Notes under the pieces: model-generated
Told to the model about the DNA's origin: nothing
Seen by the model: the letters and a program-made list of their open reading frames with translations, nothing else
Databases searched by the model: none
Source: Azospirillum sp. TSH100
GTDB taxonomy: Bacteria; Pseudomonadota; Alphaproteobacteria; Azospirillales; Azospirillaceae
DNA: 64,000 nt
Reading direction: 5' to 3'
NCBI RefSeq assembly: GCF_004923295.1
Contig: NZ_CP039638.1
Span: 248,001 to 312,000, forward strand
Made by a program: the position numbers and the translations under genes
In this document: positions 22,697-31,239 of the stretch, piece by piece
Layout: the number at the start of each line of letters is the position of its first letter
Numbering within the stretch: the first letter of the stretch is position 1

Positions 22697-23939
22697 GCCG
22701 CAGCAGGGCCGCCAGCGGCGTGCCACGGCGGGCGCGGGTCAGTTCGACCAGACCCAGTTTGGACATGCCGTAAATTTGGGTCTGCACCGGGTCGCTTTCC
22801 ACCGCCTGCGACAGCGCGGCCAGCAGACGTTCGGCGTCGCCGCGGCTGCGCATGTTGACGAAATCCACCACCACGATGCCGCCGACATTGCGCAGCCGAA
22901 GCTGGCGGGCGATCTCCGCCGCGGCATCGAGGTTGACCTCCAGCGGGTTGCCGCGCTCCCCGGCATTCACGTCGACCACCGTCAGCGCCTCCGTCCGCTC
23001 GATCACCAGCGAGCCGCCGAGCGGCAAGAGGACCCGGACGTCGAGAAGTTCGGCAATCGCAGAGTCGAGGTCGCGCAGGTCGAACAGATGCTGCGCGTCC
23101 CTATGGGCGCCGAGTCGCGGCAGCAGGTCGGGGGCATGGCGGCCGCACCAGTCGCGCAAGCCTGCCAGCAGCGGTCCCTCGCCGATCTTGATCCCGCCGG
23201 TGGGAGGCGGGTCGTCGACCAGGATGGCGGCGGGGGCGGCGGCCCCCTGCTCGATCAGGGCGCGGGTCGGGGCGTCGGGGCCGGGATGCAGCAGGCGCGG
23301 GGCGCAGCCGGCGCGGGCATCGTCGCGGATGGCGCGCCATTGCAGGTGCAGCGCCTCCGATTCGGCGGCCAGAAGATCGTCGGATATCTGGCCGGCGCCG
23401 GCACGCACGATCCAGCCGGCACCGGTGGCGAGCTGTTCGATGCGGTGGGCCAGCGCCGCGCGTTCCGGCCCGGAACCGAGGCGTTTGGACACCGCGATGT
23501 CACGGCCGAGCGGGGCGTGCACCAGAAAGCGGCCGGGCAGGGTGAGGTCCATCGTCAGCGACGGTCCCTTGGCGCCGACGGCATCGGCCTTCACCTGCAC
23601 CAGCACCGGCTGGCCGGTGCGCAGAAGCGCGCCGATCGGCGCCGGCTTGGCGCCCGGGCGTTGGGGATGGCGGTGGGCGCGCGATTGGGGCGAGTCGTCG
23701 TCGAGGATGGGCCGACGCACGTCGGCGGCGGGAAGCAAACCGGAAAGGCCGTTCCCGAGATCGACGAAGGCGCCGTTCAGGCCGGTGGCGATCCGCTCCA
23801 CCCGGCCCAGGATGATGGCGCCCACCAGCGACGGTCGGTCGGCATGGTCGACGTGCAGGTCGGTCAGGCGGCCATCGGCCAGCACCGCCGCCCGCGTCAG
23901 CGGACCGTCGCGGTCGACCAGCAGCTCAAGCCTGCTCAT
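22692..23939 (-). CDS. Ribonuclease E/G family protein (short form)
   Basis: The 415-residue protein contains the S1-like start VGAIILGRVERIATGLNGAFVDLGNGLSGLLPA (about 39-71) and the catalytic RNase E/G region with LTVVDVNAGERG (the metal-binding Asp residues) and GGIVVVDFVNMRSRGDAERLL. It ends shortly after that domain, without the long C-terminal scaffold of RNase E and without an obvious zinc-link. It is closest to short RNase G-like proteins that alphaproteobacteria carry besides RNase E. It overlaps maf by four bases (ATGA), so the two are probably translationally coupled. Confidence 0.88.
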   Translation of the reverse strand: MSRLELLVDRDGPLTRAAVLADGRLTDLHVDHADRPSLVGAIILGRVERIATGLNGAFVDLGNGLSGLLPAADVRRPILDDDSPQSRAHRHPQRPGAKPAPIGALLRTGQPVLVQVKADAVGAKGPSLTMDLTLPGRFLVHAPLGRDIAVSKRLGSGPERAALAHRIEQLATGAGWIVRAGAGQISDDLLAAESEALHLQWRAIRDDARAGCAPRLLHPGPDAPTRALIEQGAAAPAAILVDDPPPTGGIKIGEGPLLAGLRDWCGRHAPDLLPRLGAHRDAQHLFDLRDLDSAIAELLDVRVLLPLGGSLVIERTEALTVVDVNAGERGNPLEVNLDAAAEIARQLRLRNVGGIVVVDFVNMRSRGDAERLLAALSQAVESDPVQTQIYGMSKLGLVELTRARRGTPLAALLRP

Positions 23940-24577
23940 TGTTCGGGTGAGGGATCGGAGGCTGCTGGATGCGGGAAACCGGCGCCGTGCAGCATGCCGG
24001 CGACCTCATGCAGCGACAGCCCGACGACATTGCTGTAGGAGCCGCCGATCCAGCGCACCAGCGCCGCCGCCCGGCCCTGGATGGCATAGCCGCCGGCCTT
24101 GCCCTTCCATTCGCCCGACGCGATGTAGGCGTCGGTTTCCGCCCGGTCGAGCACCTTGAAGGTGACGTCGGTGCGGACCAGCCTGTCGATCCTGCGGTGT
24201 GTTTCGGGACTGCCGTCCGGGTTGGGCACCAGCAGGACGATGCCACCCATCACCCGGTGCCGCCGGCCGGACAGCAGGGACAGGCAGCGTCGCGCCTCCT
24301 CCTCCCGTTCGGCCTTGGGCAGGATGCGGCGGCCGCAGGCGACCACGGTGTCGGCGGCGAGAATCCACGAATCGGGATGGCGTGCGGCGACGCACGACGC
24401 CTTTTCCGCCGCCAGACGCAGAGCGTGCTGGGGCGGGAGTTCGTCGCGCAGCGGCGTTTCGTCGAGATCGGCGGGATCGACCGCGTCGGGCACGATGCCG
24501 ATCTGGCGCAGCAGGTCGAGCCGGCGGGGCGAGGCCGAAGCCAGCACCAGCCTGGGCGCCTTGGACGGGATCGTCAC
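23936..24577 (-). CDS. maf: Maf family nucleotide pyrophosphatase
   Basis: The 213-residue protein has the Maf signature LVLASASPRRLDLLRQIG at its start, WILAADTVVACGRRIL (about 70-85), and YIASGEWKGKAGGYAIQGRAAALVRWIGGSYSNVVGLSL (about 150-188). Maf proteins hydrolyse non-canonical or modified nucleoside triphosphates. It lies 25 bases after infA and overlaps the RNase E/G gene; this order is common in alphaproteobacteria. The exact substrate subfamily (YhdE or YceF type) is not fixed here. Confidence 0.93.
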   Translation of the reverse strand: MTIPSKAPRLVLASASPRRLDLLRQIGIVPDAVDPADLDETPLRDELPPQHALRLAAEKASCVAARHPDSWILAADTVVACGRRILPKAEREEEARRCLSLLSGRRHRVMGGIVLLVPNPDGSPETHRRIDRLVRTDVTFKVLDRAETDAYIASGEWKGKAGGYAIQGRAAALVRWIGGSYSNVVGLSLHEVAGMLHGAGFPHPAASDPSPEQ

Positions 24578-24602
24578 GGGGAACCGCGATGCAGCAAGGA
24601 TG

Positions 24603-24821
24603 CTACTTGAACCGGAAGGTGATGCGGCCCTTGGTCAGGTCGTACGGCGTCATTTCAACATTGACGCGGTCGCCCGCCAGAACGCGAATCCGGTTCTTAC
24701 GCATCTTGCCGGAGGTGTGCGCCAGAACCTCGTGATCGTTGTCGAGCTTCACCCGGAACATCGCGTTCGGAAGCAATTCGACGACGGTCCCGGAAAACTC
24801 GATCAGATCTTCCTTTGCCAT
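24603..24821 (-). CDS. infA: Translation initiation factor IF-1
   Basis: The 72-residue OB-fold protein matches IF-1 over its whole length (MAKEDLIEFSGTVVELLPNAMFRVKLDN ... NRIRVLAGDRVNVEMTPYDLTKGRITFRFK). IF-1 binds the ribosomal A site during initiation. It is the first gene of the infA-maf-RNase G-yacG group. In many relatives infA directly follows the LMW phosphatase gene; here about 5.4 kb with three other genes separate them. The upstream gap (24822-24988) holds no gene, only a possible TTGACC box. Confidence 0.97.
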   Translation of the reverse strand: MAKEDLIEFSGTVVELLPNAMFRVKLDNDHEVLAHTSGKMRKNRIRVLAGDRVNVEMTPYDLTKGRITFRFK

Positions 24822-24988
24822 AGGCCCTTATGTCCGTCCTAAAAGTTTCGCGGCAATAACTGACCTTCCAAAGCCGCCGGGTCAAGGGGGATTCCCACCG
24901 CCGGTGCGTTCGGCCGCAGCCATCCGCGCGGGGCAGCCCCGCGTTGCGTGCCGGATATGCCCGTCGGAACCGCTGCTGAGCGTTCGTG

Positions 24989-26185
24989 TCAGACCGACTG
25001 ATAGGGGTTGAGCGGCGATGCACCGCCTTCTTCCAGGCGGCGCGGCTGGTCCATCGCCTTGCCGATCGCCGCGAACATCTCGCGCTGATCGATCTCCATG
25101 CGGCGGGTCAGGCGGCTGACGGTTTCCGCCGCGGTGAGCGCGCGCCCGCTGGAGCGGTCGTGGAACAGGTTGTGATTGGCATTCGCCGCACTGGGCAACA
25201 GGTCGGCGGCGACGGCGCCCGGCGTCGATTCGGCGGCCCGGATCAGCTTCGCCGCCCCGCCGGATCCCAGGACATAGGCCATGCGGCTTTCCGATTCGCT
25301 GGCCGGGCGGCCCAGCCGCTTCTCCAGCGCCTCGCGCCCTTCGGCCAGATAGCGGGCGGCCATGCCGGCCGACAGGTCGACGTCGTGGCGCAGTTCCAGG
25401 ATCTGGCGGCGGATCGCCGGATCCTTGACGCTGGAGACGCCGTTGCGGACCTGGATGTGCGAGGCCAGCTCGCCCTGGCCATAGGCGGCGCCATGGCGGC
25501 GGAACAGGTCGAGCCAGGTCGATTCGAGGAACTGGAAGGGGCCGGCGGCGGAACTGCGGCTGTTCTTGGCGGCGCTGTCCAGCCCGCTCTCCTGGGTGGC
25601 CTGGGCCAGGATGGCGGTGAAGCTGTGGCCCGACAGGCCGGCGACCTGCTGCGAGGCGACCAGCACCCGCGTGGCGGCCGGGTCCTCGGCGGCCACGGCC
25701 TTCACCGTTTCCGCCACCTTGGCGGAGCTAGGCGTTGGGGCTTTTTCCGGAGTTTGCGCCGGTGCCGCCGGCTTCAGCCCCGGCAGGGGCGCACGCGGGG
25801 TTGCGGTTTCCGCGGATGCGGAGTCGGCGCTGGAGTCACCCGTGGAGTTGGCGGCCAGCAGGGCCGGAGCTTCCGGCTTGGCGGCGGGAACCGGTACCGT
25901 CTTGCCGTCGGCGAGGCGGATTGGGGTGACCGGCTTGGCCGCCGGCAGCGGGACCTGGGTTCCGTCGCTCAGCAGGATCGGGGCCGGCGGTTTCGCCGTC
26001 GGCAGGGGAGGCGTCTTCTGGCCATTGGCCGGCCGGCCGACCGGCGCGGTTCCGGAGCCGGTCCGGGTGGTCTGGACCAGCGTGTCGCGGAAGGACGGCT
26101 CGCCGGCGGTGCCGTCGGCAAGCGTGGGGGAGACGTCGGGCTTGCGCTCCGGAACGGGGGCGAGAGGGGGCTGCGCAACCTTCAT
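24989..26185 (-). CDS. Transglycosylase SLT-domain protein with Pro/Ala-rich N-terminal half
   Basis: The first roughly 170 residues are low-complexity and Pro/Ala-rich, with a repeated motif of the type LxDGxxVPLPAAKP. The C-terminal half contains a lytic transglycosylase-like domain: ILAQATQESGLDSAAKNSRSSAAGPFQFLESTWLDLFRRHG, in which the Glu of QES is the likely catalytic acid. No classical signal peptide is evident. It may be exported by another route or act in flagellar or envelope assembly, as similar alphaproteobacterial proteins are thought to. The ATG at 26185 is preferred to the upstream GTG at 26194. Confidence 0.75.
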   Translation of the reverse strand: MKVAQPPLAPVPERKPDVSPTLADGTAGEPSFRDTLVQTTRTGSGTAPVGRPANGQKTPPLPTAKPPAPILLSDGTQVPLPAAKPVTPIRLADGKTVPVPAAKPEAPALLAANSTGDSSADSASAETATPRAPLPGLKPAAPAQTPEKAPTPSSAKVAETVKAVAAEDPAATRVLVASQQVAGLSGHSFTAILAQATQESGLDSAAKNSRSSAAGPFQFLESTWLDLFRRHGAAYGQGELASHIQVRNGVSSVKDPAIRRQILELRHDVDLSAGMAARYLAEGREALEKRLGRPASESESRMAYVLGSGGAAKLIRAAESTPGAVAADLLPSAANANHNLFHDRSSGRALTAAETVSRLTRRMEIDQREMFAAIGKAMDQPRRLEEGGASPLNPYQSV

Positions 26186-26297
26186 GGCACACACTTCGCT
26201 GCGGACCGGCCGGGCCTGCCGGCAGAAAGCCGAGCCCGTCCACGCCCCACGGGCGTGAGCGTGGCCGGACAGGTGCAGGCACTATAGCACCGACTCG

Positions 26298-28652
26298 TCA
26301 GCGATGTGCGATCAACTGTGGGCGCGGGGCGTCGTCCTGCCCGTGGTCCGGATGGCCGTGGTCCAGAAGCAGATCGTCGGGATGCTGGTCTTCCGGCTGT
26401 GCCGCGCGCACCCAGCGGCCGATGGCGGCCAGCAGCTTGGTCTTTTCCAGCGGTTTGGCCAGATGGGCGTTCATGCCCGCCTGCAGGCAGCGTTCGACCT
26501 CGATCTGCATCACGCCGGCGGTCAGGGCCAGGATGGGGATGCGGCCCACCGGGCCGGGCAGGGACCGGATGCGGCGGGTGGCCTCCAGCCCGTCCATCAC
26601 CGGCATCTGCACGTCCATCAGCACGATATCATAGGACTGTTCCTGTACCGCGGCCAGCGCGGCGGCACCGTCATTCACCGCATCGACATGGTGGCCCGCC
26701 TTGGTCAGCATGGTCACCGCCAGATCGCGGTTCATCGCCAGATCCTCCGCCAGCAGGATGCGGGCTCCGACGGCGCGGGACTCGGCGCCGGACAGGATGG
26801 CGCTGTCGGGCTGGACCGCGGCGCTGCCGGCCGGCAGCAGCGGCAGCGAGAACCAGAAGGTGCTGCCGGAGCCGATCCGGCTTTCCATGCCGATCTCGCC
26901 GCCCATCAGTTCCACCAGCCGGCGGCAGATCGCCAGCCCCAGCCCGGTGCCGCCGCGCCCGCGCTCCAACTGGGTGAAGCGCTGGAACAGGTCGCGCTGC
27001 CGCTCGGGGGCGATGCCGATCCCGCTGTCGGTCACGGTGAAGGTGCAGACGCGGCCGCCTCCCTTGCTGCTGTCCTCGACCGCCTTCACCGTCAGGCGGA
27101 CCGAACCGCGGTCGGTGAACTTCACCGCATTGCTCAGCAGGTTCAGCAGGATCTGGCGCAGCCGGTCGGGGTCGCCCATGACGAAGCCGCGGGCGGTCGC
27201 GGAGATGCTGGTCTGCAACTCCAGCCCTTTCTGTTCGGCGGCCAGCCGGACGATGGCGACGCAGCGGTCGGCCAGATCGTCCAGCCGGAACGGCACGCTG
27301 ACCAGATCGAGCCGCCCCGCCTCCAGCTTCGACAGGTCGAGCACGTCGTTGATGACGGTCAGCAGCGACCGCCCGGCATCGCGCACCTGCGAGGCGTAGC
27401 GCCGCTGTTCGGCGGTCAGCGGGGTTTCCAGCAGCATTTCCGCGAATCCGATCACGCCGTTCATCGGCGTGCGGATCTCGTGGCTCATGGTGGCGAGGAA
27501 TTCCTCCTTGGCGCGGCTGCCGGCCCGCGCCTCCTCCATGGCGGAGCGCAGTTCCTGCTCGCGCTGCTTCAGGCGGCGCGACATGTTGTTGAACGCGTGG
27601 GAGACCACGCGGAATTCATGGGGTGCGCGGTCGGCCTCGATCACCGTGCCGCCGCCGCCGTCGCCGATGCGGGTCGCCGCACTGCCCAGTTCCCATACCC
27701 AGCGCAACACCGACGCCCGCAGCAGCACCCACAGGGCGGTGACGCTGACCAGCCCCGCGATGGCCAGCAGGCCCAGGCTCTGCCACAGGTCGCGCCGTGC
27801 CTCCGCCAGAATCGGGCCGGTCGGCATGCCGACGGCGAAGACGGTGTCGGTCTCGTCCGAATGGCGGAAGGCCCACAGCCGGCCGTGCCCGTCGGCGCTT
27901 TCTGCGTCCAGCGTGCCGTCCTTCTCCCTCAGCATCTGCCGGACATGCGGCATGTTGGCGATGTTGCGGTTCAGCCAGCCTTCCGGATCGGGCTGGCGGG
28001 CCACGATCACGCCGTGGCGGTCCAGGACCATGACGCGGGCGTCCGACTGTTTCAGCACCTTGACCAGATCGGTGAGCCAGGTCAGGTCCACCGCCACGCC
28101 CATCACGCGGATGATCCGGCCGTCTTCGATGATCGGGCTGGCGACGATGATCAGCGGCTTCAGCGAGCGCTTGCCGATGATGAAATCGCTGACCACCCAG
28201 TTTTTGGTGTCCAGCACGCGCTGGAAATACTCGCGATCCCGCAGCGAGATGCCGGCGCCGGGGCCGGTGGTGTCGCAGATGATGTTGCCATCGGCGTCGG
28301 TCAGCCAGACACCGGTGGTCCAGCGGTGCTGGCGCGGCATTGGCGCCAGGGTGGCGACGCAGGCGTCGGTGTGGTCAGGCGTGGCGTTGCGGATCGCCGG
28401 CACCAGCGATAGCACACCGAGCAGGTTGCGCGCCTCGCCGATCAGGTCGTGCTGGCGTTCCACCCCGTCGTCGGCCAGATGCTGGGCCAGTTCGCGCGCG
28501 GCGTCGATGCGGTCGTCGAGCTGCTGGTCGGCGAGATAGAGCGCACCTGCCAGCGGCAGCGCCAGCGAGGCCAGCACCACGCCCATCAGGCGCGCACGCA
28601 GGCTGCGCGGGCTGAAGGCGCGGAGCAGGCGGGGCATCAGACCGGCGGGCAT
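26298..28652 (-). CDS. Membrane hybrid sensor histidine kinase with Cache domain and receiver
   Basis: Domain order, seen directly: a membrane segment (SLRARLMGVVLASLALPLAGALYLAD), an extracytoplasmic double-Cache-like sensor containing TGVWLTDADGNIICDT, REYFQRVLDTKNW and IVASPIIEDGRIIRVMGVAVDL, and a second membrane segment (SLGLLAIAGLVSVTALWVLL). Then come a HAMP-like linker, a kinase core with MSHEIRTP, NLLSNAVKF, DSGIGI and GTGLGLAI, and a C-terminal receiver with phospho-acceptor region VLMDVQMPVMDG. The frame opens at a GTG at 28730 without a clear ribosome-binding site; the ATG at 28652 behind GGAGAG is preferred. It is a lone gene with no adjacent output regulator; the ligand is unknown. 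Confidence 0.88.
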   Translation of the reverse strand: MPAGLMPRLLRAFSPRSLRARLMGVVLASLALPLAGALYLADQQLDDRIDAARELAQHLADDGVERQHDLIGEARNLLGVLSLVPAIRNATPDHTDACVATLAPMPRQHRWTTGVWLTDADGNIICDTTGPGAGISLRDREYFQRVLDTKNWVVSDFIIGKRSLKPLIIVASPIIEDGRIIRVMGVAVDLTWLTDLVKVLKQSDARVMVLDRHGVIVARQPDPEGWLNRNIANMPHVRQMLREKDGTLDAESADGHGRLWAFRHSDETDTVFAVGMPTGPILAEARRDLWQSLGLLAIAGLVSVTALWVLLRASVLRWVWELGSAATRIGDGGGGTVIEADRAPHEFRVVSHAFNNMSRRLKQREQELRSAMEEARAGSRAKEEFLATMSHEIRTPMNGVIGFAEMLLETPLTAEQRRYASQVRDAGRSLLTVINDVLDLSKLEAGRLDLVSVPFRLDDLADRCVAIVRLAAEQKGLELQTSISATARGFVMGDPDRLRQILLNLLSNAVKFTDRGSVRLTVKAVEDSSKGGGRVCTFTVTDSGIGIAPERQRDLFQRFTQLERGRGGTGLGLAICRRLVELMGGEIGMESRIGSGSTFWFSLPLLPAGSAAVQPDSAILSGAESRAVGARILLAEDLAMNRDLAVTMLTKAGHHVDAVNDGAAALAAVQEQSYDIVLMDVQMPVMDGLEATRRIRSLPGPVGRIPILALTAGVMQIEVERCLQAGMNAHLAKPLEKTKLLAAIGRWVRAAQPEDQHPDDLLLDHGHPDHGQDDAPRPQLIAHR

Positions 28653-28938
28653 GGGTGGAGGGCTCTCCGCGGGGGAATGTTCGTGGACGCCTCCGAGCCT
28701 AGGGCGTCGCGCGGCGCGTTGCGATGACACAGCTCAATAGCACTGGCGGGGATGCAAAGTGAACAGCAGGCCGCGCAAAAAGTTGCAGAATGCCAAAATT
28801 GTTACCGACCATCCCGTGTGGTGGGCCGCCCGATACTTGGGAGCATTCGCCAGCATTTGACGGCCGTCAAGGCCGCCGGGGTGTGCTTCGGGGAAGGTTC
28901 CGGCATTACGCTGACCCCAGGTCAAGGAACACCTCCAC
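28653..28938. other. Divergent intergenic region, no gene seen
   Basis: It separates the histidine kinase and PepSY genes. Apart from the possible N-terminal extension of the kinase (to 28730), I see no coding signal. The PepSY gene probably has its promoter here, but I cannot assign boxes. No clear Fur-type palindrome was found. Confidence 0.4.
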
Positions 28939-30165
28939 ATGCACACGGAAAGCGAGCGCAGAATCACTCCGGCACGGCCGGCGGCGGCAGGTCCGGTCAT
29001 TGCCGCACCGGCAGGCTGGGGCGTCGGCATCTTCCTTGGCCTGTCACGGCAGCGGGTGCGCCGCTTCATGCTGCTGGCCCACCTGACGCTGGGGCTGGTG
29101 GTGGGCGCGCTGCTGGCCCTGACCGCGCTGACGGGCAGCCTGCTGGTCTTCTATGTGGAGATCGACCGCATACTGACGCCGGAACTGGTGGTGCCGGCAG
29201 GACATGCCGATCCGGTGCCGCTGGACCGCGTGGTGCAGGCCCTGCGCGAGGCCCATCCGGCCCGGCCCGGCGGCTGGCGGCTGGAGCTTCCCCAGGGGGC
29301 GGACCATCCGATCATGGCCCGCTACATGAAGCCGGAGGAAACGGCGGGCAAGTCCTTCGCCCCGCTGATGGTGGCGGTGAATCCCTACAGTGGGGAGGTG
29401 CTGTCCTCCCGCTTCTGGGGCCGGACGGCGATGACCTGGACCTACGACCTTCACTACCTGCTGCTGGCCGGCGAGAGCGGGCAACTGGTGATGGCGCTGG
29501 GCGGGGTCGGCAGTCTGCTGATCCTTGCCACCGGGGTCTATCTGTGGTGGCCGGCGGCCGGAAAATGGGCCAAGGCCCTGCAGCCCCGCCTGCGCTCCGG
29601 TTTCGTCCGGCAGGTGTTCGACATCCATGTGCTGGCGGGGGTCTATGGCCTCGCCATCCTGCTGCCGCTGATCGTCACGGGCATCGTCATGGAGCGGCCT
29701 GACTGGGTGAAGCCGGTGGTGGAGCGGCTGTCCCCGATGACCACGCCGCCCGTCCTCGCGTCCGCACAGGGCGGGACGGTGGTCGGCGCCGACGCGGCGC
29801 TGGCCGCGGCGCTCGCCCGCTTCCCGCAGGCTGAACCGCGCTGGGTCGAGGTGCCGGGGCAGGCCGGGGGGGCCTACCATATCCGTCTGTACCAGGCCGG
29901 CGAGCCCGGCTGGCGCTTTCCCAAGACCAGCGTGTGGGTGAACGGCGGCGACGGCATGGTGATGGATGTCCGCGATCCCACCCGCTGGACCTTTGGCGAC
30001 GCCTTCTTCGGCTGGCAGCATCCGTTGCACAATGGCGAGTGCTTCGGCCTGTGCTGCCGCATCCTGGTGGCGGTGGCGGGTCTGCTGCCGGCGCTGATGC
30101 TTGCCACCGGCGTGGTGCGCTGGCGGCAGAAGAAGCGGACGCGGCCGGTCCGGGCCGGACGCTGA
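28939..30165 (+). CDS. PepSY-associated membrane protein
   Basis: The 408-residue protein has four membrane segments, at roughly 44-70, 188-210, 228-252 and 375-395, with periplasmic PepSY-type sequence between the first two and the last two. His residues in or next to the membrane (MLLAHLTLG, LHYLLLAG, FDIHVLAG, WQHPLHNGE) fit heme coordination. PepSY_TM proteins are often linked to siderophore iron release or other trans-membrane redox steps. No siderophore or TonB gene is adjacent, so the partner is unknown. The ATG at 28939 lies soon after CAAGGAAC. Confidence 0.82.
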   Translation: MHTESERRITPARPAAAGPVIAAPAGWGVGIFLGLSRQRVRRFMLLAHLTLGLVVGALLALTALTGSLLVFYVEIDRILTPELVVPAGHADPVPLDRVVQALREAHPARPGGWRLELPQGADHPIMARYMKPEETAGKSFAPLMVAVNPYSGEVLSSRFWGRTAMTWTYDLHYLLLAGESGQLVMALGGVGSLLILATGVYLWWPAAGKWAKALQPRLRSGFVRQVFDIHVLAGVYGLAILLPLIVTGIVMERPDWVKPVVERLSPMTTPPVLASAQGGTVVGADAALAAALARFPQAEPRWVEVPGQAGGAYHIRLYQAGEPGWRFPKTSVWVNGGDGMVMDVRDPTRWTFGDAFFGWQHPLHNGECFGLCCRILVAVAGLLPALMLATGVVRWRQKKRTRPVRAGR

Positions 30166-30207
30166 TCCGCCGGGCCGCTGAACCGCCAAGCTGTCAGACC
30201 GTCGGTG

Positions 30208-30681
30208 TCAGACGGTCGGCCCGCGGGTCAGGGGGAAGCGCTGCTTCACCTTGGCCAGCAGGCCGTCGCGGACATGACGGTAGGCTTCCAGCATGGCGTC
30301 GCGGGTGCCGTCGACCAGGGTGGGGTCGAAGGTGTTCCAGAACTCGACGTCGCAGGCCATGGTGCGCGTCATCTCGATGGCGCGGTGCTGCGCCTCCGGC
30401 GACAGCGAGACGATCAGGTCGAAATTGGTGTCTTCGAGATCCTCGAAGGTGCGGCAGCGGTGTTTGGAGATGTCGATGCCGATCTCCTCCATCACCGCGA
30501 CGGCGAAGGGGTCGACCTCGTCGCCGTCGCGGACGCCGACCGAATCCACATAGACGCGCGCGCCGTGGTAATGGCGCATCATCGCCGCCGCCATCGGCGA
30601 ACGGATCATGTTGTAGGTGCAGGCGAACAAGACGCTCGTCACCGGCAGGGGGGTGAGGACCTGGGTCGCCGCCATGGCCAT
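30208..30681 (-). CDS. Low-molecular-weight phosphotyrosine phosphatase / ArsC-like protein
   Basis: The 157-residue protein shows the LMW-phosphatase P-loop C-x5-R-S as FACTYNMIRSPMAAAM (about 19-34). FDLIVSLSPEAQHRA follows, then WNTFDPT with the general-acid Asp. The usual GNICRS is YNMIRS, a variant typical of the alphaproteobacterial proteins that always sit beside UPF0262. Arsenate reductase activity is possible but not shown by context. It starts 16 bases after the UPF0262 stop, in the hisG-hisD transcript. A 7-bp inverted repeat (GACCGTC/GACGGTC) overlaps its stop and may end the transcript. Confidence 0.87.
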   Translation of the reverse strand: MAMAATQVLTPLPVTSVLFACTYNMIRSPMAAAMMRHYHGARVYVDSVGVRDGDEVDPFAVAVMEEIGIDISKHRCRTFEDLEDTNFDLIVSLSPEAQHRAIEMTRTMACDVEFWNTFDPTLVDGTRDAMLEAYRHVRDGLLAKVKQRFPLTRGPTV

Positions 30682-30697
30682 GCGCCGCCCTTCGCCG

Positions 30698-31183
30698 TCA
30701 GCCGCGAATGTGCAGGACGCAAATCAGCGTGAACAGCCGGCGCGCGGTCTGCAGGTCCATCTCCACCTTGCCGGCCAGCCGTTCGCGCAGCATCTCGGAC
30801 CCCTCGTTGTGCAGGCCGCGGCGGCCCATGTCGATGGCTTCGATCTGCGAGGGCGTCGACCGCTTGATGGCGGCGTAGTAGCTCTCGCAGATCAGGAAGT
30901 AATCGCGGACGATCGACCGGAAGCCGGTGATCGGCAGCAGCAGCCGGTCGAGTTCGCTGTTGTCCTCGCGCCGGATGTCGAAGACCAGGCGGTTGTCCTC
31001 GATCGACAGGTGCAGGTGGTACGGCCCGTCCTCCGCGAAGTCGCAGGGGCAGAACTCGTTGTCCTCCAGCAGGTCGAAGATGGCGACGGCGCGCTCATGC
31101 TCGACCTCCGGCTTGTGGCGGACGACACTCCGCTCGTCGAGCGTCACATGGGTGATGCGCCGCTTGCCCTTTGCCGTCGTCAC
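30698..31183 (-). CDS. UPF0262 family protein
   Basis: This is a 161-residue protein of the conserved alphaproteobacterial family UPF0262, recognised by ITHVTLDERSVVRHKPEVEHERAVAIFDLLEDN, LPITGFRSIVRDYFLICESYY and EAIDMGRRGLHNEGSEML. It is soluble with mixed alpha/beta composition; its function is unknown. Its position between hisD and the LMW phosphatase is its normal place in the class, suggesting a shared but uncharacterised role. Confidence 0.92.
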   Translation of the reverse strand: MTTAKGKRRITHVTLDERSVVRHKPEVEHERAVAIFDLLEDNEFCPCDFAEDGPYHLHLSIEDNRLVFDIRREDNSELDRLLLPITGFRSIVRDYFLICESYYAAIKRSTPSQIEAIDMGRRGLHNEGSEMLRERLAGKVEMDLQTARRLFTLICVLHIRG

Positions 31184-31239
31184 GCCCCGCCTCCCCCGCA
31201 GTCTTTATCAGTTTTTATCGACCTTGGTCCTTGTACGCC

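Noticed and set aside
26304..28412. 702-codon plus-strand frame opposite the histidine kinase
   Set aside because: The sequence is His/Gln/Asp-rich low complexity, mirrors the kinase codons and lacks a ribosome-binding site.
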